From assembly GCF_042677045.1 (NCBI RefSeq), contig NZ_JBHTIH010000003.1:620001-684000 (forward strand): a DNA stretch of 64,000 nt, read 5' to 3'. Below, one piece after another: positions 42,186-50,939 of this stretch; position 1 is the stretch's first letter; every line of letters begins with the position of its first letter. The stretch is from Lysobacter_K koreensis. GTDB taxonomy: Bacteria; Pseudomonadota; Gammaproteobacteria; Xanthomonadales; Xanthomonadaceae. The position numbers and the translations under genes were made by a program. The notes beneath the pieces are model-generated. The model was not told the DNA's origin. It did not search any database and saw only the letters and a list, made by a program, of their open reading frames with translations.

Positions 42186-44654
42186 TCAGGCCGCGGCGCG
42201 ATCTTCGTACTGCTCGCGGCGGTACCCGGCCGAGCGCAGTTCCTCGGGGTCGAAATCGTCGACGCTGATCGCATCGATCGTCATCTCGCGCAGTTCCTGC
42301 AGCTGCTGGCGTTCGTCGGCGCTGATCCAGCCTTCGCGCACGCCTTCGTCCAGTTGCGCCGGGAAGCTCAACGCCTCGATGTCCTTGCTCTTCATCGCCT
42401 TAAGGAACTTGCGCTCGACCGGCTCGGCCAGGATCACCTTCTGCAGGTAGCTGTTGATGCGCCCGGCCGGGTTGTTGGCGCACGGGGTGGTGAACACGCC
42501 GAACGCGAGCCGGTCGCGCGCCTCGTTGGGCGACATCAACAAGCTGGCGACCTTGTGGCCGAGGCGGTCGCTGGGCGCCTGCGCGCGGCGGCCGAGCGGG
42601 AACACCAGCGCCCACAGCAGCCAGCCGACCGGGCGGATCGGGAAGTTGCGCAGCGCGGTCGACAGCGCGGTCTCGGTCTTGTTGATCGCGTCGTGGAACG
42701 ACCACGCCAGCAGCGGCTGGTCGGACACCGGGCGGCCTTCGTCCTCGTAGCGCTTGAGCACCGCGCTGGCGATGTAGAGGTTGCTGAGCACGTCGCCGAG
42801 GCGCCCGGACAGCGACTCCTTGAACTTGAGCTTGCCGCCGAGCAGCAGCATCGAAGTGTCGGCCATCAATGCGAGCACCGCCGAGTAGCGGTTGAGCTTG
42901 CGATAGAAGCGGCGCGTGTAGGCATCGCCCGGGGCGGCGCCAAAGCGGGCGTTGCTGAGGCCGAACCACCAGCTGCGCACGGCATTGGAGATCGCGAAGC
43001 CGATGTGGCCGAACAGGTTCTTGTCGAACTCGCGCAGGCGCTCGCCTTCGTCGGCCAGGGTCGCGGCCTTCATCTCCTTGAGCACCCACGGATGGCACAG
43101 GATCGCGCCCTGGCCGAAGATCATCAGGGAGCGGGTCATGATGTTGGCGCCCTCGACCGTGATCGCGATCGGCGAGGCCTGCCATGCGCGGCCGAGGTAG
43201 TTTTTCGGCCCCAGGATGATGCCCTTGCCGCCGTGGATGTCCATCGCGTCCTGGCAGACCTGGCGGCCCAGCTCGGTGCAGTGGTACTTGGAAATGGTCG
43301 ACGGCACCGCCGGCAGTTCGCCACGCGCCACCGCCGCGGCCGAGGCCTCGGCCAGCGCGCTGATGGTGTAGGCGTTGCCGCCGATGCGCGCGAGCGCTTC
43401 CTCGACGCCCTCGAACCGGCCGATCGACAGGCCGAACTGCTTGCGGATGCGCGCGTAGGCGCCGGTCACGATCGCCGCCATCTTGGCGCCGCCGCTGGCG
43501 GTGGAGGGCAGGGTGATCGAGCGGCCGATCGACAGGCACTCGACCAGCATCTGCCAGCCCTTGCCGGCGAACGCTTCGCCGCCGATCAGCTGGCTCAGCG
43601 GGATGAATACCTCGTGGCCGCGGATCGGGCCGTTCTGGAACGTGCTGTTGAGCGGGAAGTGGCGGCGGCCGATCTCGACGCCGGCGGTGTCGGCCGGCAG
43701 CAACGCCAGGGTGATGCCGATGTCGCGCTTGTCGCCGATCAGGCCGTCCGGGTCGTACATGCGGAACGCCAGGCCGATCAGGGTCGCGACCGGGGCCAGG
43801 GTGATGTAGCGCTTGTCGAACGTGAGTTTGACCCCGACCACGCGCGCGCCGTTCCAGTCGCCCATGGCGACGATGCCGAAGTCCGGGATCGAGGTCGCAT
43901 CCGAGCCGGCCCACGGCCCGGTCAGGCCGAAGCACGGCACTTCGCGGCCGTCGGCCAGGCGTGGCAGGTAGTGGTCCTTCTGCTCCTGGGTGCCGTAGTG
44001 CATCAGCAGCTCGGCCGGGCCGAGGGAGTTGGGCACGCCCACGGTGGAGCTGACCACCGAGGAGATCGACGCCAACTTCTGGATGACCTTGTGGTTGGCC
44101 AGCGCGCTGAAACCCAGGCCGCCGTATTCCTTCGGCACGATCATGCCGAAGAAGCGGTTCTTCTTGATGAAGTCCCACAGCTCCGGTTGCAGGTCGGCGT
44201 GGACGTGGTTGATCTCCCAGTCGTCGATCATCCGGCACAGCGCTTCGGTCGGGCCGTCGACAAAGGCCTGCTCCTCGGCGGTCAAGGTCGGCTTGGGCTG
44301 GCTCAGCAGCACGTTCCAGTCGGGCTTGCCGGAGAACAGTTCGCCCTCGAAGCCGACGGTGCCGGCTTCCAGCGCGACGCGCTCGGTTTCCGACAGCGGC
44401 GGCAGGATCTTGGTATAGAACTTCAGCAGCGGCGCGGTGATGTAGGGCAGGCGGATCTGCGGCAGCAGCAGCGGCACCGCGATCACCGCCACGATCGCGG
44501 TGGCGACGATGGTCGCGGTGGCGTTGGCGCCGAGCAGCCAGCACGCGAGCAACGCGGTCACCGTCAGCGCGGCCCACACCGGCAAGCGCAAGCGGTGGTA
44601 GGCGGCGATGGCGCCGATCAACAGGAAGGCGAGAAACGGGGCCGCGATGCTCAT
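42186..44654 (-). CDS. fadE: Acyl-CoA dehydrogenase FadE
   Basis: First step of beta-oxidation: FAD-dependent alpha,beta-dehydrogenation of acyl-CoA. The 822-residue length and N-terminal membrane segments (FLAFLLIGAIAAYHRL, residues 6-60) match the large gamma-proteobacterial FadE (E. coli 814). Family blocks include GFTG-type LTGPWAGSDATSIPD, PLSQLIGGEAFAGKGWQMLV, and DIHGGKGIILGPKNYLGRAW. ATG 44654 follows CTGGAGCGCACC. A TATGTT -10-like box lies at 44754-44759, overlapping a palindrome next to a divergent TetR gene, so fatty-acid-responsive repression is likely. Confidence 0.95.
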   Translation of the reverse strand: MSIAAPFLAFLLIGAIAAYHRLRLPVWAALTVTALLACWLLGANATATIVATAIVAVIAVPLLLPQIRLPYITAPLLKFYTKILPPLSETERVALEAGTVGFEGELFSGKPDWNVLLSQPKPTLTAEEQAFVDGPTEALCRMIDDWEINHVHADLQPELWDFIKKNRFFGMIVPKEYGGLGFSALANHKVIQKLASISSVVSSTVGVPNSLGPAELLMHYGTQEQKDHYLPRLADGREVPCFGLTGPWAGSDATSIPDFGIVAMGDWNGARVVGVKLTFDKRYITLAPVATLIGLAFRMYDPDGLIGDKRDIGITLALLPADTAGVEIGRRHFPLNSTFQNGPIRGHEVFIPLSQLIGGEAFAGKGWQMLVECLSIGRSITLPSTASGGAKMAAIVTGAYARIRKQFGLSIGRFEGVEEALARIGGNAYTISALAEASAAAVARGELPAVPSTISKYHCTELGRQVCQDAMDIHGGKGIILGPKNYLGRAWQASPIAITVEGANIMTRSLMIFGQGAILCHPWVLKEMKAATLADEGERLREFDKNLFGHIGFAISNAVRSWWFGLSNARFGAAPGDAYTRRFYRKLNRYSAVLALMADTSMLLLGGKLKFKESLSGRLGDVLSNLYIASAVLKRYEDEGRPVSDQPLLAWSFHDAINKTETALSTALRNFPIRPVGWLLWALVFPLGRRAQAPSDRLGHKVASLLMSPNEARDRLAFGVFTTPCANNPAGRINSYLQKVILAEPVERKFLKAMKSKDIEALSFPAQLDEGVREGWISADERQQLQELREMTIDAISVDDFDPEELRSAGYRREQYEDRAAA

Positions 44655-44755
44655 GGTGCGCTCCAGCGGGCATGGTGGCCCGCGTCTGCAGAATGGACGA
44701 AACACTTGGTTGCCGGGAACGCCGCCGCCCGGGGTAATGGCGGCGGGCCCGTCAA

Positions 44756-44771
44756 CATACGCACGAGTATG
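44756..44771. promoter_or_regulatory. Candidate TetR operator in the fadE/tetR intergenic region
   Basis: CATAC-N6-GTATG palindrome overlapping the putative fadE -10 box. A second, wider CATAC...GTATG pair occurs at 44814-44839 near the regulator start. Position suits autoregulation plus fadE repression. Confidence 0.4.
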
Positions 44772-44854
44772 GTAAGGTTGCCCAGCCGTTGTCAACGGCG
44801 CTCGACCAGCTTGCATACTGTTCCCGTCGGTGCCGTATGGTTAGAATTGTCACC

Positions 44855-45478
44855 ATGAACCCTTCCGCCACGACCAAGCCCGCTCCAAGCAAGCAGGAAC
44901 GCAACGGCCGCCTCAGCGCCGATGACTGGGCGCAGGCCGCGCTGGACCTGATCGCCGAGCAGGGCGTCGCCGCGGTCGCGGTCGAGCCGCTGGCGCGCCG
45001 GCTGGGCGTCACCAAGGGCAGCTTCTACTGGCATTTCCCCTCGCGCGACGCGTTGCTGGTGGCCGCGCTGGAGCGCTGGGAGAAGGTCGAGCAGGAGATC
45101 CTGTTCGGCCAGCTCGAACCGATCCCCGATCCGCGCGAGCGCCTGCGCGCCTTGTTCAGCCTGGTCGCGCACGAGTACAAGTCGCACGTCATCTATTCCG
45201 AGCTGCTCAAGGCGCTGGATCACCCGGCGGTGCAGCCGGTGATCGGCCGCATCTCCGAGCGCCGCCTCGACTACCTGACCGCGTCGTTCCGCCAGGCCGG
45301 GCTCAGCCGCACCGATGCCCAGCACCGCGCGCGCCTGCTGTACGCCGCCTATGTCGGCTTCCTGCAGCTCAACCTGCAGCTGCACCAGACGCGCATGCAG
45401 CACGACGAATTCGAGGCCTATGTCGAGCACATGATGGCCACGCTGATCCCGTCCGAATCGCAGAAGTCGGCCGACTGA
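44855..45478 (+). CDS. TetR-family transcriptional regulator
   Basis: A 207-residue repressor with an N-terminal helix-turn-helix (VAVEPLARRLGVTKGSFYWH, residues 41-60) and a helical ligand-binding domain. Divergent from fadE with 200 bp between them, so it probably senses acyl-CoA and controls fatty-acid oxidation; this is inferred from position. The ATG at 44855 is only 7 bp after a TAGAAT -10-like box (44842-44847) and lacks a ribosome-binding site, so the mRNA may be leaderless; an in-frame ATG at 44837 is the alternative. Confidence 0.9.
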   Translation: MNPSATTKPAPSKQERNGRLSADDWAQAALDLIAEQGVAAVAVEPLARRLGVTKGSFYWHFPSRDALLVAALERWEKVEQEILFGQLEPIPDPRERLRALFSLVAHEYKSHVIYSELLKALDHPAVQPVIGRISERRLDYLTASFRQAGLSRTDAQHRARLLYAAYVGFLQLNLQLHQTRMQHDEFEAYVEHMMATLIPSESQKSAD

Positions 45479-45517
45479 CGTTTTCTTTTTGACCCAGCCC
45501 GGGCTGGAGGAGTTGTT

Positions 45518-47338
45518 GTGAACGCTATTCCCTTGGATGCATCGACACCCGCCGTCGCCACCGGAAGCGAGGGCAATCAAAGCGAAGGCAGCCAACTGGC
45601 CGCGCTCAATGCCTGGGTGGCGCAGGTCGCCGCGCTGACCCAGCCCGATGCGATCCACTGGTGCGATGGCAGCGATGCCGAGAACGCCGCGCTGATCGCC
45701 AAGATGCAGGCTGACGGCACCTTGCTGCCGCTCAACGCCGACACCCACCCGGACAGCTGGCTGCACCGCTCGCACCCGGACGACGTCGCCCGCGTCGAGC
45801 ACCTGACCTTCGTGTGCACCAGCGAGCGCGACGATGCCGGCCCCAACAACCACTGGATGGCGCCGGCCGACGGCCACGCGCACATGGACGCGCTGTTCGA
45901 CGGCTGCATGAAGGGCCGCACCCTGTACGTGGTGCCGTACTGCATGGGCCCGATCGACTCGCCGCTGTCGCGTTGCGGCGTGGAGATCACCGACTCCCCG
46001 TACGTGGTCGCCAACATGCGGATCATGACCCGCATGGGCGCGCCGGCCTTGGCGCGGATCGAGCGCGAGGGCTCGTTCGTCAAGGGCCTGCATTCGATCG
46101 GCGAGCTCGACCCGGAGCGCCGCTTCATCATGCATTTCCCGGAAGAACTGACGATCAAGTCGTTCGGCTCCGGCTACGGCGGCAACGCGCTGCTCGGCAA
46201 GAAATGCCACGCGCTGCGCATCGCCAGCCACCAGGCCAAGAGCGAAGGCTGGCTGGCCGAGCACATGCTGATCCTCGGCCTGGAAAACCCGCAGGGCGAG
46301 ACCCACTACGTCGCCGCGGCGTTCCCGTCGGCCTGCGGCAAGACCAACCTGGCGATGCTGATCCCGCCGGAGGGCTACCGCAACGCGGGCTGGAAGGTGT
46401 GGACGGTCGGCGACGACATCTGCTGGATGCGCCCGGGCGCCGACGGCCGCCTGTACGCGATCAACCCGGAGGCCGGCTTCTTCGGCGTCGCCCCGGGCAC
46501 CTCGGCCAAGTCGAACCCGAACGCGCTCACGTCGGTCCAGCGCAACACCATCTTCACCAATGTCGGCGTCACCGCCGACAACCAGCCGTGGTGGGAAGGC
46601 ATCGACAACGGACTGACGCCGACGACCGACTGGCGCGGCGAGGCGTTCGATGCCGCCAAGCGTCCGGCCGCGCACCCGAATTCGCGCTTCACCGTGTCGG
46701 CCAAGCAGTGCCCGAGCTACACCGAGCAGGCCGAGAATCCCGCCGGCGTGCCGATCTCCGCGATCGTCTTCGGCGGCCGGCGCGCGTCGCTGGTGCCGCT
46801 GGTGTTCGAGGCGCGCGACTGGACCCACGGCGTGCTGGTCGGCGCCGCTATGGGCTCGGAAACCACCGCCGCCGCCACCGGCGCGGTCGGCGTGATGCGC
46901 CGCGACCCGATGGCGATGAAGCCGTTCTGCGGCTACAACTTCGCCGACTACTTCAGCCACTGGCTGTCGTTCGATGGCGACGGCGCCAAGCTGCCGAAGA
47001 TCTTCCACGTCAACTGGTTCCGCAAGGGCGACGACGGCAAGTTCCTTTGGCCGGGCTTCGGCGACAACCTGCGCGTGCTCGAGTGGATGATCGGCCGCGT
47101 CAAGGGCGAGGCCCATGCGGTCGAGACCCCGATCGGTTCGCTGCCGACCACGGCCGACCTCAACCTGGACGGCATCGCCCTGTCGGAAGAGGCGCAGGCC
47201 AAGCTGTTCGGCTTCGACCACGCCGGCTGGCAGGCCGAGCTGGCCAGCATCGGCGAGTACCTCGACGAGTACGGCCCGCGCATGCCGCAGGCGCTCAAGG
47301 ACGAGCAGCAGCGCATCGCGCAAATGCTTGCCGGCTGA
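45518..47338 (+). CDS. pckG: Phosphoenolpyruvate carboxykinase (GTP)
   Basis: Converts oxaloacetate and GTP to phosphoenolpyruvate and CO2, the entry to gluconeogenesis. The 606-residue product has the GTP-type motifs: phosphate-binding loop FPSACGKTNLAM, metal-binding VGDDICWM, IVFGGRRASLVPLV, and the active-site GSGYGGNALLGKK. Start is a GTG at 45518 with a strong GGAGGAG ribosome-binding site. It is 39 bp after the TetR stop, so read-through expression is possible. Together with fadE this points to growth on fatty acids. Confidence 0.97.
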   Translation: MNAIPLDASTPAVATGSEGNQSEGSQLAALNAWVAQVAALTQPDAIHWCDGSDAENAALIAKMQADGTLLPLNADTHPDSWLHRSHPDDVARVEHLTFVCTSERDDAGPNNHWMAPADGHAHMDALFDGCMKGRTLYVVPYCMGPIDSPLSRCGVEITDSPYVVANMRIMTRMGAPALARIEREGSFVKGLHSIGELDPERRFIMHFPEELTIKSFGSGYGGNALLGKKCHALRIASHQAKSEGWLAEHMLILGLENPQGETHYVAAAFPSACGKTNLAMLIPPEGYRNAGWKVWTVGDDICWMRPGADGRLYAINPEAGFFGVAPGTSAKSNPNALTSVQRNTIFTNVGVTADNQPWWEGIDNGLTPTTDWRGEAFDAAKRPAAHPNSRFTVSAKQCPSYTEQAENPAGVPISAIVFGGRRASLVPLVFEARDWTHGVLVGAAMGSETTAAATGAVGVMRRDPMAMKPFCGYNFADYFSHWLSFDGDGAKLPKIFHVNWFRKGDDGKFLWPGFGDNLRVLEWMIGRVKGEAHAVETPIGSLPTTADLNLDGIALSEEAQAKLFGFDHAGWQAELASIGEYLDEYGPRMPQALKDEQQRIAQMLAG

Positions 47339-47352
47339 GCGCAGCTCTTTGT

Positions 47353-47418
47353 GTAGTGCCGAGCCTTGCTCGGCACGCTTCTCCGAGCAACCGCGTGCCG
47401 AGCCAGGCTCGGCACTAC
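47353..47418. repeat. Inverted repeat with GTAGTGCCGAGC arms
   Basis: Two 26-bp arms (47353-47378 and 47393-47418) with one mismatch; each arm is internally palindromic (GCCGAGC...GCTCGGC). A different family from the repeats at 1610 and 37784. Located directly after pckG, so it may also act as a 3' structure. Confidence 0.85.
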
Positions 47419-47431
47419 CAGAGCACGATCC

Positions 47432-48022
47432 ATGACATCGAACCCCGCCGCGCTCGCGGCCAGCCGTGAAATGCAGATCGACGGCCGCCCGTTGCGGGTG
47501 TTCGACGGGCACCTGGCCAACGTCGGTGACTACGTGCAGGGCCTCGCGCGCGCGGCCTTCACCCGCACCGAGATCGCGCGCCCGGAAACGGCCGGCTACA
47601 AGCACTGGGCGACCGAGATCAAGCTCGACGCGTTGCTGCAGCAGCCGATCTTCGAGCAGACCCGGCGCGCAGTGCTGGGCTTCACCACGCCGGCGTTCGG
47701 CTACAAGCCGTACCGCGCGTACACCAATGTCGCCAGCTTCGGCGACATGCTGTTCACCCACACCGACTGCCTGCCCGAGCAGCACGACCTGACCGCGCTG
47801 TGGTACCTGTGCGAGGAGTGGGACCTGGAGTGGGGCGGCGAGACGCTGTTCTTCGACGCCCAGGACGAGGTCGCCTGCGCGATCGCGCCGAAGCCGGGCC
47901 GGCTGGTGATCTTCGACGGCGCGATCAAGCACGTCGGCCGCCCGCCGAACCGGATCTGCTACATGCCGCGCTACACCTTCGCGATAAAGTTCGAGCGCGT
48001 GCCGGTCGGTGGCGGCCAGTGA
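47432..48022 (+). CDS. 2-oxoglutarate/Fe(II)-dependent oxygenase
   Basis: A 196-residue oxygenase with the iron triad HTD (FTHTDCLP) plus distal His (IKHVGRPPNR) and a 2OG-binding Arg near the end (MPRYTFAIKFER). The size and spacing resemble prolyl-hydroxylase-like 2OG-Fe(II) oxygenases acting on peptides or proteins. It is followed 10 bp later by a TPR-sulfotransferase gene, so the two are probably co-expressed. ATG 47432 sits just after the repeat; a longer ORF would start within the repeat. Substrate unknown. Confidence 0.88.
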   Translation: MTSNPAALAASREMQIDGRPLRVFDGHLANVGDYVQGLARAAFTRTEIARPETAGYKHWATEIKLDALLQQPIFEQTRRAVLGFTTPAFGYKPYRAYTNVASFGDMLFTHTDCLPEQHDLTALWYLCEEWDLEWGGETLFFDAQDEVACAIAPKPGRLVIFDGAIKHVGRPPNRICYMPRYTFAIKFERVPVGGGQ

Positions 48023-48032
48023 GTCCGCGGGC

Positions 48033-49610
48033 ATGAGCGAAGCCAACGTGCAGCAGCTCTGGCGCCAGGGCGAAGAGTACGCGCGGCAGGCGCAGTGGGG
48101 CGCGGCGCTCAAGGCCTACGATGGACTGCTCGAGCAAGACCCGACCCACGCCATGGCGATGCTGCGCGCGTCGCGCATGGCGCTGTCGCTGGGCCGCTAC
48201 CGCGACGGCCGCGAGTACGCGATGCGCGCGCTGGCGCGCCGTCCCGGCAGCGAAGAGGCGGTGATGACACTGGCGCGCGCGTTGCGCATGTTCAACGAGC
48301 CACGCGCGCTGCTTGAATGCGTCGAGCATTCGCGTTGGCGCGAGCGCCGATCGGCGGCATGGCTGACCGAGCTGGCGATGCTGGTCAGCACCATCGGCGA
48401 CAACGCGTTGGCGATGCAGATGCTCGACGTGGCCGTGGCGCGCGACCCCAACGATCCGTCGACCCGCTACTACCGCGGCGTGGTGCAGATGTTCTTCGGC
48501 GACATGGACGCGTCCGAGCGCGAACTGGAGCGCTGCATCGCGCGCGCGCCGACCTTCGCCCAGGCCCATTGGGTGCTGTCGCGCCTGCGCAAACAGAGCG
48601 CCGACGCCAACCACGTCGCGCGCATGAAGGCGCAGCTGGCGCGCGTGCCGCCGGGCAGCGACAGCGACGTGTACATGGCGTTCGCGCTGCACAACGAACT
48701 GCATGACCTGGGCGAGCACGGGGAGTCATGGCAGGCGCTTGAGCACGGCTGCCGGGTCAAGCGCCGGCTCACGCCGCACGACCGCGGCGACGCGCAGCGG
48801 ATGTACGCCGGCCTGGCGGCGCTGTGCGATGCGCGCTTCGTCGAGCCGGTCGAACAGCCCGATGCGCCGTTCGTGCCGGTGTTCATCGTCGGCATGCACC
48901 GCTCCGGCAGCACCCTGCTCGAGCAGCTGCTCGGCGGCCACCGGCTGGTCGCCGACGGCGGCGAGACCTATTCGTTCACCACGCAAATGCGTTACGCCGC
49001 CGACTACCGCAACAAGGGCGTGCTCGATGCCGAGCTGGTGCGGCGGGCGAAAGCCGTTGACTACGCGCTGGTCGGGCGCCGTTTCCTCGAGTCCAGCGCG
49101 TGGCGCGCCAAGGGCCAGCCGTACCTGACCGAGAAGCTGCCCTCGAACTTCCTCAACCTGGGCTTCATCGCCAAGGCCCTGCCGCAGGCGCGGATCCTGC
49201 ACATGGTGCGCGACCCGATCGACACCTGCTTCTCCAACCTGCGCACGATGTTCTCGGACGTCAACACGTTCTCCTACGACCAGGGTGAGCTGGCCGAATG
49301 GTTCGGCCAGTACCGCCAGCTGATGGCGCACTGGCATTCGGTGATGCCAGGGCGGGTGCTGGACGTGCACTACGACGCGCTGGTCGCCGACCCGGAAGCG
49401 GTGATGCGCGGCGTGCTGGAGTTCTGTGGCCTGCCTTGGGACGCCGCGGCCAGCCATCTGGACGACCGCAGCAACGCGGTCGCCACCGCCAGCAGCCCGC
49501 AGATGCGCGGCGGCATCATCAAGGGCCGCAGCGCGGCGTGGGCGCCGTACGAGGCGCAACTGCAACCGCTGATCGAAGGCCTCGCGCCGTTCCGCCAGCC
49601 CGCGGGCTGA
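48033..49610 (+). CDS. TPR-domain sulfotransferase
   Basis: A 525-residue two-domain protein. The first half (about 5-270) has several TPR units (WGAALKAYDGLLEQDPTHAM, GRYRDGREYAMRALARRPGS). The second half is a PAPS-dependent sulfotransferase with the 5'-phosphosulfate loop GMHRSGSTLLEQLL and a 3'-phosphate-binding RDPIDTCFSN segment. TPR-sulfotransferases of this type resemble protein-tyrosine sulfotransferases and are frequent in xanthomonads. It follows the 2OG oxygenase by 10 bp (a GTG at 48009 would overlap it). The target could be a protein or peptide; not known. Confidence 0.9.
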   Translation: MSEANVQQLWRQGEEYARQAQWGAALKAYDGLLEQDPTHAMAMLRASRMALSLGRYRDGREYAMRALARRPGSEEAVMTLARALRMFNEPRALLECVEHSRWRERRSAAWLTELAMLVSTIGDNALAMQMLDVAVARDPNDPSTRYYRGVVQMFFGDMDASERELERCIARAPTFAQAHWVLSRLRKQSADANHVARMKAQLARVPPGSDSDVYMAFALHNELHDLGEHGESWQALEHGCRVKRRLTPHDRGDAQRMYAGLAALCDARFVEPVEQPDAPFVPVFIVGMHRSGSTLLEQLLGGHRLVADGGETYSFTTQMRYAADYRNKGVLDAELVRRAKAVDYALVGRRFLESSAWRAKGQPYLTEKLPSNFLNLGFIAKALPQARILHMVRDPIDTCFSNLRTMFSDVNTFSYDQGELAEWFGQYRQLMAHWHSVMPGRVLDVHYDALVADPEAVMRGVLEFCGLPWDAAASHLDDRSNAVATASSPQMRGGIIKGRSAAWAPYEAQLQPLIEGLAPFRQPAG

Positions 49611-49760
49611 TCCGCCCGGCCGTTCGCCCAAACCGTCGTCCCGAACGACGCCGCGGACGTTCCCTCCTCGGCGAAGCCGGGGATTTGCCGACGGCTTTGC
49701 CGTTTCGGCCGGTCGCCGCCCGGCTTAAACCCGCTGCGGCTCCGGCGCATCAGAATCACT

Positions 49761-50348
49761 ATGCTGACCGCCGTGATCGACACCCTGCCCGAAGCGCCGG
49801 CCCTGCCGGAGGTGGACGACGAGCGCGCGCTGGTTGGCTGCGCGGCACGCGGCGACGCGCGTGCGTTCGAGGTGCTGTACCGCCGCCACGCCGGTCGCGT
49901 GCACGGCGTGATCGTGCGGCTGGTCGGCGCCCACGGCGCCCGCGCCGAGGACCTGACCCAGGAGGCATTCGTGCGGGCGTGGCAGGCCTTGCCGGCATTC
50001 CGCTTCGAGTCGGCGTTCTCGACCTGGCTGCACCGGCTCGGTGTCAACACCGCGCTGATGGAGCTGCGCAGCCGCCGCAGCCGGCCGCAGGACGAGGGCG
50101 ACGACGACGCGGTGGAGCTGGTCGGCAGCGCCGATTCGGCCGGGCACGTGACCGCGCTGTCGATGGACCTGGAGCGCGCCGTCGCCAGCCTGCCGCCGCG
50201 CGCCCGTGCGGTGCTGGTGCTGTACGACGTGGAAGGCTGGAAGCACGAGGAGATCGCCGCCGAGTTGGGCATGGCGGTCGGCAGTTCCAAGGCCCAATTG
50301 CATCGCGCGCGCGGGCTGCTGCGCGCGCGGCTGGGAGCACAGGCATGA
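49761..50348 (+). CDS. ECF sigma factor
   Basis: RNA polymerase sigma factor of 195 residues with region 2 (EDLTQEAFVRAWQALPAFRF, STWLHRLGVNTALMELR) and region 4 (LPPRARAVLVLYDVEGWKHE, EIAAELGMAVGSSKAQLHR). The ATG at 49761 has no ribosome-binding site and lies five bases after CAGAAT, so a leaderless message is possible. Its stop overlaps the anti-sigma start (ATGA). Three-gene cassette with an anti-sigma and a DUF4097 protein suggests control of an envelope response. Confidence 0.92.
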   Translation: MLTAVIDTLPEAPALPEVDDERALVGCAARGDARAFEVLYRRHAGRVHGVIVRLVGAHGARAEDLTQEAFVRAWQALPAFRFESAFSTWLHRLGVNTALMELRSRRSRPQDEGDDDAVELVGSADSAGHVTALSMDLERAVASLPPRARAVLVLYDVEGWKHEEIAAELGMAVGSSKAQLHRARGLLRARLGAQA

Positions 50349-50851
50349 ACCCGCGAGTGAGGCCCCCGATGGACACCGAAGAAGAACTCAGCGCTGCGCT
50401 GCGCTGGCAGCTGCGCGCGCTGCGCCGCGACGAGCCGCCGCCACGCGACCTGTGGACGGGGATCGCCGAACGCCTGCCCGCGCGGCAACCCGCACGGGCC
50501 CGCCGTAGCTGGCTGGCGCCGGTCGCGGCGGCCGCCGGCATCGTGCTCGCGATCGGGGTGGTGGGCGTCTGGCAAGGCGCCGGCGTGCCTGCGCCGGGCG
50601 CAGTCGACACCCTGGTGCAGCGCGAGGCCGACGGCATGACCCGGCAGTACCAGGCCGCGCTGCGGGAGCTGGCGCCGGCGCCGGCGCCAGCACTGCTGCA
50701 GCCGACCTTGGACGAGCTCGATCGCGAGGTGGCGCTGATCCACGACGCGCTGACCCGCGACCCCGATTCGCGCCTGCTGCTCGAGCGCCTGCGCCGCACC
50801 TACGCGCACCGCCTCGCGCTCGCCCAGCGCTTTACCCAGGGAATCGCCTGA
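50345..50851 (+). CDS. Putative membrane anti-sigma factor
   Basis: A 168-residue single-span protein: cytosolic helices (TEEELSAALRWQLRALRRDE), transmembrane helix (WLAPVAAAAGIVLAIGVVGV, about 56-75) and a periplasmic helical domain. No zinc finger. Overlaps the sigma gene by four bases. Architecture parallels the protein at 20475-21398 in shorter form. Role inferred from gene order. Confidence 0.8.
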   Translation: MNPRVRPPMDTEEELSAALRWQLRALRRDEPPPRDLWTGIAERLPARQPARARRSWLAPVAAAAGIVLAIGVVGVWQGAGVPAPGAVDTLVQREADGMTRQYQAALRELAPAPAPALLQPTLDELDREVALIHDALTRDPDSRLLLERLRRTYAHRLALAQRFTQGIA

Positions 50852-50939
50852 TACCGCTCCACAGCGACGAGGCCCTCACTCAACGCAGTAGCTCGAACCA
50901 TTTCGCCTGACCAGCACCACCGAACTCCGGAGAACGACC

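Noticed and set aside
41856..44858. 1000-codon open frame opposite fadE
   Set aside because: Antisense shadow of fadE with no recognisable domain and biased His/Gln/Arg content.
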